DNA of 64,000 nucleotides, taken from positions 66,136,182-66,200,181 of the forward strand of contig OX457038.1 of the NCBI GenBank assembly GCA_949752735.1, in the 5' to 3' direction. The position numbers and the translations under genes are program-made. This document shows, one piece after another, positions 56,521 to 64,000 of the stretch; the stretch's first letter is position 1; every line of letters starts with the position of its first letter. The notes beneath the pieces were generated by a model that ran no database searches, was not told the DNA's origin, and saw nothing but the letters and a program-made list of their open reading frames with translations. The DNA is from Lumbricus terrestris (Eukaryota; Annelida; Clitellata; Crassiclitellata; Lumbricidae).

Positions 56521-57180
56521 AAGCACAACGTCCTATAGTTACTGTAGTGTGGTACAAAAATGGCCACTGTGGAACATTCGGTGCATCTGGTCCATTGGCT
56601 TGAAATCTACTTAACATTGAAATCTGTTTTCGGAACTTACTTAGAACAGTCGAAAGCTTTCGGAAGCAACCTATGTAATCATTGCAATCAAAATATAATT
56701 ATGTCTGTAAGTCTTGTCTTAACTTGTAATGTTTGGGTTTACAATCTTTCTTGGTTCGAGAGTTGTTCGCGTCATCGACAAATTTTCTCCATCTTTTCCT
56801 CTTCTCCCATCATCTCTCTGCCAGGACCCACTCGACAGACACATCTCCATCCAATTCAGAAGTTTGTTTCCTATAAAGACTTAATCTTAAAGATTGTTGT
56901 GATTTTGACTCTGTTGAGAGGACTCTGTGTGAAAATTCTCGAGAATAGATTCGCACAATGTCATTGTCGCGGATTGCATGCGCATTCAAGTAAAATAATA
57001 TCAGTCTTGGTCAGTTATGTACATAAGTATGTGCTTATGCCTGTCTATCTTACTACGCAAGCCTATCTGTTCGCTCTTTCTGTGTCTCTCTGGCTATGTT
57101 CTGTCTTTCTATCTATGTCTCTGCTTCTGTCTCTGTTTCTGTCTTTGTCTCTGTCGCTGTCTGTCTGTCATTCTTTTTCA
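56521..57180. other. No supported gene
   Basis: A long plus-strand frame from 56560 runs into CT repeats and shows no domain, conserved motif or repetition elsewhere in the window. I do not call it. Confidence 0.4.
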
Positions 57181-57196
57181 CTCATCATTTCTCTCG

Positions 57197-57252
<56 letters not shown>

Positions 57253-58440
57253 CTTTCTTTCTTTCTCTCTCTTTCTTTCTCTCTGCATGCCTTCCTTTCG
57301 ACTTATTATTTATACCTCGCTCCATCCATCTACATGTATCTATCGTGGCATAATCGTGCTGCCTGTTTCGTTAATCATTCGTGATTAAAACGCCAGCTGC
57401 TGCAACCCACAGATTAATGGACCGACTTCTTAAGGTCTACAGAACGCAGATTTTAAAGGAGAAATTATCAGCAGAACATCTGATAAACGCTGAAGTTTGA
57501 GATTATTTGACAATACGCGTAATACCCGATGCCTACAAGTTGCAACTCCTCTTCATCCATCATTTTTTTTGTTCCTTCCTTATCTTCACTACCTTTCCAC
57601 TGTATACATATAACCTACTTCAGTTCATTCTCACTGCCTTCCTATTATTCTCTCACTTCTCATCTGTATTTCCCTGCCAGTCATTTATAATCCATTTGCT
57701 CCTCCTCTTCCAGTGTCTTTCGAAACTAGGCCTACTTAAATATCTTTTCTATAGTTTTCTCTCAAGCCCCTCAGACATTAGCCTACACCCAAAATCCCAG
57801 TTTATTCTCTTACCATTCACCTACTTTTTCCTTCATTCCCCTTCCAATCGTCTCTCTCTCTCACCGAACTCTAAATCTCTTCTCACTTTCTCTAATTATA
57901 TTCTCATTCCAGTTCTCTTACTACTTTCTCACTTCACATCCCACTCATCCTAATTCTTCTTCGTCTCTCCTCCCACTCTCACTTCCCATCAACCTTCTCC
58001 CCACCCTCTCGGCCTCTACTAACATTCTCCTCTTACTCTGCTTCCCCACCCTCTCCTCCTGTTCTCCTCTCACTGTCTTCCTCACACTTCCTCATCCAAT
58101 TCTCCTCTCACCATCCTCCTACCCTCTCTCCTTCTCTTCCTGTTCTCCTCTCACGCTCCTCCACACTATCTCACTTTTCTCTAATTCTTCTCTCCATCCT
58201 CCTCCCAAACTTTCCCTCTCCTCCATTTCTCCTCTCACCCTCCTCATCACCCTCTCTCCTGCAATTCTCATTTCGCCCTCCTCCACACTCTCTCACTCTC
58301 CTCCAATTCTTCTCTCCATCCTCCGCCCACACTCTCCCTCTCCTCCTTTTCTCCTCTCACCCTCCTCCCAGCCCTCTCTTCCTCCCCTCTCCTCCAGTTC
58401 TCCTCCAATTCTCCTCCCCATCATCCTCCCCATCATCCTT
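57180..58440. repeat. Pyrimidine-rich block, (CT)n then CTCC/TTCTCC units
   Basis: (CT)n at 57185-57250, then from about 57540 a C/T-biased region with recurring TTCTCCTCTCACCCTCCTCC-like units. Such polypurine-polypyrimidine DNA can form triplexes. Confidence 0.85.
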
Positions 58441-58674
58441 CACGGCCTCCATTGAGTTTCGTCATAGATTATTTGCGATAAGTGGTGCGTAGCGACGGAT
58501 CTCGATGTTCTCCGTCGTCGAACAATATTTGGCCGACGATGACCGCAGCCGCTCGAAACACGAGAGCTGCTGCAGCAGACTGGCGCACCATCATCATCAT
58601 CATCATCTACCGTAGTTGCACACAAGCAGACCTTCACTACCGTACGTGCACGTCTATGCGTGTTTGTTCTTCCC

Positions 58675-59072
58675 TCTGCTTCGTTGTCTGTGTGTGCGTG
58701 TGTGTGCGCGTGCGTGCGTGTGTGTGCGTGCGTATGTGTGCGTGTTTGTTTGTGTGTGTGTGTGCGTGCGTGCGTGTGTGCTTGTGTTTGTGTGTGTGCG
58801 CGAGTGTGCTTGTGTGTGTGTGCGTGTGTGTGTGTGTGCGTGTATGCGTGTGTGTGCGTGTGTGTGTGCGTGTGTGTGCCTGTGTGTGTGTGGGTGTGTG
58901 TGCGTGTGTGTGTGCGTGTGTGTGCTTGTGCGTGTGCGTGTGTGTGCGTGTGTGTGTGTGCGTGTGTGTGCTTGTGTGTGTGCGTGTGTGCGTGTGTGTG
59001 CGTGTGTGCGTGTGTGTGCGTGTGTGTGCGTATGCGTGCTTGTGTGTGTGTGTGTGCGTGTGTGTGTGTCTT
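58675..59072. repeat. (TG)n with CG steps, ~400 bp
   Basis: Alternating purine-pyrimidine TGTGTGCGTG units, prone to the Z-DNA form. All frames are open by composition. Confidence 0.95.
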
Positions 59073-59139
59073 CGTTCTCTATTTTCGTCGACTGGAGTAT
59101 GACACATTGGACGGACTTGGAGAAAACTTACGAGGCAGA

Positions 59140-59167
59140 CCGAGAGATACAGACAGACGGACGGACG

Positions 59168-59203
<36 letters not shown>

Positions 59204-60270
59204 TATGCAGAGACAGAGACAGAGAGACAAAGAGACAGAGAGACAGAAAGACAGAGAGACAGAGAAACAGAGAGACAGAAAGAGTAGGAGATTGAAAGAG
59301 ACAGAAGGACACAGAGAGAGACGGTGTGAAAGAGAGAAAGACGCATACAGATTTATATATATAGAGAGAGATGATGTACATGAATGATCTGACGGACAGA
59401 CAGATGGTTGAATGGATGCGTGGATGAATCTATGATTTAGATGGACAGATAAACAGGCAAACTGACAAAGAGTCGAACAGACATGCACAAATAGAGGGAC
59501 ACTGCAGCAGAGATAGGTGACATGGATAGACAGACAAGCAGAATACATGCAGAGAGAAACAAAAACAGCTACACGACCATACCCGTGACTGATCTACTAA
59601 TCACCAGACAGAGAAACATGCAGACAGACAGACAGACAGACAGACAATAGAAAAATGGATGACAGCCAAACACGGAAGATGACAACTAGCGATACAGATG
59701 GACAGCTAGACAAACAGACAGATAGGCAGACACGTGCAAAAGGACAAAAAGACAATGCGACAAACAGCGCGGCCGACAAATAGGCAGACAAACAAACACA
59801 TAGACTGACAATAGAAAAGCTTATGGCAGCCAAAAACCAAAGCACCAACCAACAAAGAGGCAGACAGACAGACAGAAGATAGATAGACAGACATACAGAC
59901 AGAGAGAGACAGAAAGACAGAGAGACAGACAGACAGACAGTCAGACAGTCAGACAGACAGACAGGTAGCGAGACACAAAACAGCCAGAGAGAAAACGGCG
60001 GAACAGACAACCATACAAGCAGACATACAGACAGACATACAAACAAATAGACAAGCATGCAGACAAACAGATAGACATACAGACAAAATTTAGGCAGACG
60101 AGCAAACAAACAAACATACATACGGACAAATATGCCGACGGACAGACAAATAGAGAGACATCCAAACCAAATTATCCAGACGAACAAACAGACATACAGA
60201 CAAATAGTCGGATGGACAGACAATCAGACATACATACAGACAGACAGACAGACAGATAGTTAGACAGACA
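59140..60270. repeat. Degenerate (GACA)n/(GAGACA)n block
   Basis: GACA-derived sequence, regular near 59150-59205, 59618-59645 and 60236-60256 and decayed between. Confidence 0.9.
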
Positions 60271-60810
60271 GGATATGCGGGAATACGCGTGCGCAGTAGG
60301 TCGTATTACCGACTGACAACTGGCCAATAACTGCCAATATCGACAACTATCAAGCGCTGCTGCTGTGCTGCTGCCAATCCCCTTCGCCTTCGTCGCTCCA
60401 ACGAGATTTCGTAAACGTCGACGAAAGCGTCGCAGCAATTTTGCCGACTGAAAGCGAAAAGCCGAAGCGAACGCGAAGCGGAGACGCAGAAATCTAAGCA
60501 GCTCGTTAGAAAGCGTAGAAGCTGTTGCGGGAAGCAAAGCAGAAGTTAGAAAGGGAGTCGATAGAATGTGCACGAAAAACACACCGCTGTTTCATTCTCG
60601 TATTGGCGTATATAAGACCGATTGATATTTTTAGGAAACTATTCAGATAGTATTAGTTTGTTTTGGCGGTCGAACTGACAGCAAAGTAGCTCTCGGAATT
60701 TAATCGCTGTTGTGAAGAGCAGAGGTTGGTTTTCAGTGATGCTGTATTGTTGAAGTCTTTCTCGCCACATCCGGTTGGTCGACAGAGAACAATTCAAAGT
60801 GAAGTGAGTT
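60271..60810. other. Unique G+C-balanced stretch, unresolved
   Basis: A non-repetitive region with a TATA-like CGTATATAAGA near 60608. Short frames exist on both strands but none shows a domain. It could be a first exon or promoter of a gene reading out of the window. Confidence 0.25.
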
Positions 60811-60829
60811 CAATGAACATTTTCCAAAA

Positions 60830-61215
60830 TATGGCCCGATTTCTGCTTACATGCGTGATGTTCTGCACTGGCTTCCAGCCTCGCAACGCATCTCCTACAG
60901 GGTAGCGGCACTTGTCTGGCGATAATGCTCCGTCATACTTGTCTGATTTCTATCGCCATGTCTCCGACTTAGCCTCCCGTCGAACTCTGCGCTCTTCGGT
61001 CAATGGGGAGTTCCTGGTCCCTCGAGCCCGCTCTTCTACTAGACAGCATCGAGTCTTCTCGATTGTTGGCCCATCGCCTGCAACCTCGGAATAATTCGCT
61101 TGCCTTCTAACAGATGCTCAAGACCTATTTTTCCGTGGCTGCAGGGCTGGGAGCGACTCCGAGTAGTCCTCTTGAAGCGGCGCTATATAAATTTTCGAAA
61201 TGAATGAATGAATTA
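60830..61215 (+). mobile_element. L2-like LINE 3' end
   Basis: Encodes DVLHWLPASQRISYRVAALV, SYLSDFYRHVSDLASRRTLR and FSIVGPS, classic L2/CR1 C-terminal motifs, with frameshifts. It ends GGGAGCGACTCCGAGTAG ... GGCGCTATATAAATTTTCGA plus AATG units. Confidence 0.85.
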
Positions 61216-61377
61216 TTAGGCCTGCCTGCATTCTCTTTCGTGTTGTTCCATGAGTTGTCGTTCGTTAGGTACTTCCAGTCTTTCACACGACCTGGGTCAT
61301 CGAGAAGAAGTAGGTTTTGAGAGGAGACAAAGCAGACAAAGACTGACAGACAGAGGTGTAGAACGAACGTGTAGAAC

Positions 61378-61379
<2 letters not shown>

Positions 61380-61417
<38 letters not shown>

Positions 61418-61740
61418 TTTAATGACGACGACGCTGATGACGATGACAACGAATATGATGACGATGATTAAGACAATGAAGATAGCTATGATGATGATTA
61501 TGACGACGACGATAATGAAGATGATTTTATTATTTACGACGATGATGATAATGAATAGGATGATAATGATGACAATGAATGAGGTTATGATGATAATGAC
61601 GATTATAACGATATCGATGATGATGATGATGATGTTGTTGATGACGATGACGACAATGATGAAAGTGATTATTTTGACGAGTACGATGATGATGATTTTG
61701 ATGACATTTATTGTTATGATGTTGATAAGATTCCATTGGA
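61380..61740. repeat. (TA)n then (GAT/GAC)n array
   Basis: TA units at 61381-61412, then imperfect ATGATGACGA repeats. No gene. Confidence 0.9.
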
Positions 61741-62227
61741 AGGCTACTGCACAAAGGACTAATCAGACAAAAGGGAACCACATGTTCGAATTTAAAGCTG
61801 GCGATATGCCACGCTTCACTGCCCATGGGGAATTGCCGATCTCTCCGTTGCATGAACGCGGAACATTGTATTAGGCAGCTCTGAGTATAATCGAAAGGTC
61901 AAAGGCTCACACCAAGCAAAAGAATTCCATGTTAAGTCCATTATTTTGGACACACATCCATGTCAGTTAGGCAGTAGACCTTAACAGCACCAAAACAGCT
62001 GGACAGTGAAAGACAGGGCCTGCAGTCTAAATCACAATGGCTTCAAGGCTTTGGGGTTTTCCCTCGCCTGTGCAGAGGCCGAAAAAGCTGGGAAAAGTCG
62101 GTCCACTGCTTACCTAGAGAAATTGAAAGAATTACTTGACTTTCGTTATAGTTGTCTCTTTTTAGGTCCGGTGGAATTCCGATTTGTTAATTTCAACCAG
62201 AATTCAGCTTGTGTCTAAGGTTAGATA

Positions 62228-63249
62228 CACTGTGTCCGGACGAAAAGTAGAACACACAAAAAGTGTTATAACTCGGTCAAAACTGTCAGCGGGGGGGGGG
62301 GGGGGCGGTAGAGTAGTGGTTAACACGCTGGCCAAGAGTGCGAGAGGTAGTGAGTTCGAGCCCCCGTTGGGCGGATTTGCTTTGTAGGCTGCCATTGGCG
62401 CCGTGTAATTACAAAGCTGTCTGTTCAGTTGGTAGTTAAGTTTAATTAAGATTACTGCATAACTTGTAAATGTAAAGCGCAGTGCGTCTTGCAGGCGTTT
62501 AATTAAAGAAAAAAATTATTATATTATATTTAAATGAAATTTTAAACACAGCAACAGTGACCATATTTACACGAGATCCTAAAACCGTTTGGAAATTTTT
62601 GTGAATTATTTTTCAAATTTATGAGCGTTTGCGGTGGAGAACTGAAAAATTAAAATTTGCACAATAGACCATTACATAAGAAAGTGAAGTTCAGCAACAG
62701 CTGGTGTTCAAAATGTCCTCCTTCATCACGGATACATGGCCGTAGATGTAGACGCTACTGTTTAATGATTCTGGTCGACGATCACGTGGCTGCCACTCTG
62801 TCAGCTGTCAATCAGACGCGCCCAACGGTTATCGATGTCATGAATACGGGAAAGAAAAACGCGCTCCTTCTGTTACAGTACCCGCATCGAGGTCTGGACT
62901 GCCAGGCGGCAACAAATGCGGGTATGAAGCCGAGTGTCTCCGGGGCAGCTACTACACTACTACGTCTACGGTCGTGTGTCCGTGAACAAGGAGGACATTT
63001 TGAGCACCATAATTATATCGCTGAATTTTACTTCCTTTCAGCTTTTGCATGTGGGAAAGTTTCATTTTCGGTGCTGCATCTCAAACGCTCATAACTTTCC
63101 AAAACTCACGAATATTTCTAACCGGCGTTAGGAGTTGGTGGTAATAATTATGGCCTCTATTGTTGCGTTTAAAACTTCACACAAATCACAAAAGTTTTGA
63201 CCGAATTATGACACTTTTTGTGTGTTCTACTTTTCATCCGGACACAGTG
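62228..63249 (+). mobile_element. mariner-type element with nested SINE
   Basis: TA duplications (62226, 63250) and ends CACTGTGTCCGGACGAAAAG with complement. The plus-strand piece RSCVREQGGHFEHHN matches the mariner C-terminal GGHFEH motif. Long inverted arms suggest two joined 3' halves. The left arm is split by a SINE. Confidence 0.85.
62287..62525 (+). mobile_element. tRNA-derived SINE, second family
   Basis: Follows a G-run. The head GGCGGTAGAGTAGTGGTTAA is A-box-like and GAGTTCGAGCCCC B-box-like. The tail GTAAATGTAAAGCGCAGTGC ends in an A-rich stretch. Inserted in the left arm of the mariner element. Confidence 0.75.
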
Positions 63250-63304
63250 TAGAACGCAATGAACGCACAGACGAGAATTGCTAATTCCATCGTCACTAAT
63301 GTAA

Positions 63305-63928
63305 GTCTAGTCTAATATCATTCTATTCCATTGCATTCCATTCTATTCCATTCTATTCCATTCTATTATATTCCATTCTGTTATATTTTATTATATCATA
63401 TTATATTCCATTCTATTTTATTCTATTCTATTCTATTCTATTCCATTCTATTCCATTCTATTCCATTCTATTATATTCTATTCTAATCCATTCTATTCCA
63501 TTCTATTCTATTCTATTCTATTCTATTCCATTCTATTCCATTCTATTCCATTCTATTCCATTCTATTATATTCCATTCTATTATATTATATTATATTATA
63601 TTATATTATATTCCATTCTATTCTATTCTATTCTATTCTATTCCATTCTATTCCATTCTATTCCATTCTATTATATTCTATTCTATTCCATTCTATTCCA
63701 TTCTATTCCATTCTATTCTATTCTATTCCATTCTATTCCATTCTATTCCATTCTATTCCATTCTATTATATTCCATTCTATTATATTTTATTATATTATA
63801 TTATATTCCATTCTATTCCATTCTATTCTATTCTATTCCATTCTATTCCATTCTATTCCATTCTATTCCATTCTATTCCATTCTATTCCATTCTATTCCA
63901 TTCTATTCCATTCTATTCTATTCTGCTG
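63305..63928. repeat. ATTCT/ATTCC pentanucleotide satellite
   Basis: About 620 bp of TTCTATTCCA-type units with two internal blocks of TTATA. Blocks of about 245 bp appear duplicated. (AAC)n follows to the window end. Confidence 0.95.
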
Positions 63929-64000
63929 TAAACTAGTAATAATAACAGCAATAATAATGATTGTAATGACAACAATAACAACAAAACTGCAACAACAACA

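Noticed and set aside
56560..57384. 274-codon plus-strand frame
   Set aside because: No domain; its second half is (CT)n-derived. Could be chance.
58482..59548. Frames of 200-300 codons around the TG array
   Set aside because: Composition artefacts of TG/CG and GACA repeats.
60172..60582. 136-codon minus-strand frame
   Set aside because: Its second half is GACA repeat and its first half shows no family motif; kept only as an unresolved region.
61380..61874. Met/Thr-rich 164-codon frame
   Set aside because: Translation of (GAT/GAC)n repeats.

Overview
The window is animal nuclear DNA: spliced genes with GT/AG introns, phase-1 extracellular-domain exons, tRNA-derived SINEs, non-LTR retrotransposons, several DNA-transposon families and much simple-sequence DNA. 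Domain content and repeats suggest a marine invertebrate. I cannot name the phylum; the short motif TAGGCCTA recurs throughout. The sequence is mostly A+T-rich and repeat-dense, and four genes could be reconstructed exon by exon.

Minus strand, right to left, holds a cluster of three genes with a farnesoic-acid O-methyltransferase-like (FA, Pfam Methyltransf_FA) domain. Gene C (46463-39344) and gene A (10220-1291) are near-identical four-exon genes for small secreted proteins: signal peptide, short linker and one FA domain. They lie in two copies of a ~10 kb segment (about 1260-11985 and 39310-48545). Gene B (37783-14076; first exon not found) lies between them. It encodes two mini-exons, an FA domain, a Thr/Ser-rich mucin-like stalk, nine sushi/CCP domains (one exon each), a transmembrane helix and a short basic tail. 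Its exon phases are consistent throughout, giving an open frame of about 1,088 codons. It looks like a cell-surface receptor or adhesion protein with small secreted relatives of its tip domain on both sides.

Inside one gene B intron, on the plus strand, is a two-exon gene (23945-24599) for an 83-residue protein with an acidic N-terminus and a C-terminal block of 25 Arg in 34 residues, a protamine-like sperm nuclear basic protein. Its promoter carries two 54-bp-spaced modules, each an RFX X-box-like site plus an inverted CCAAT box, then a TATA-like element.

The rest is mobile and repetitive DNA. It includes mariner/Tc1 elements (25-1196, 30381-31573, 62228-63249, partial 48156-48500), a piggyBac-type element (2096-2736), many hAT-type elements with 8-bp target duplications, CR1/jockey-type LINEs (3588-4951, 39717-40455, about 52495-56520), L2-like LINE 3' ends, and restriction-like-endonuclease-type LINE copies sitting at (TAA)n arrays (12085-12490, 31707-31963, 31994-33358). 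A tRNA-SINE family shares its tail with the L2-like LINE. Comparing the two duplicated segments gives filled and empty sites for several insertions. The right third (56.5-64 kb) is dominated by simple-sequence blocks and contains no gene I can support.
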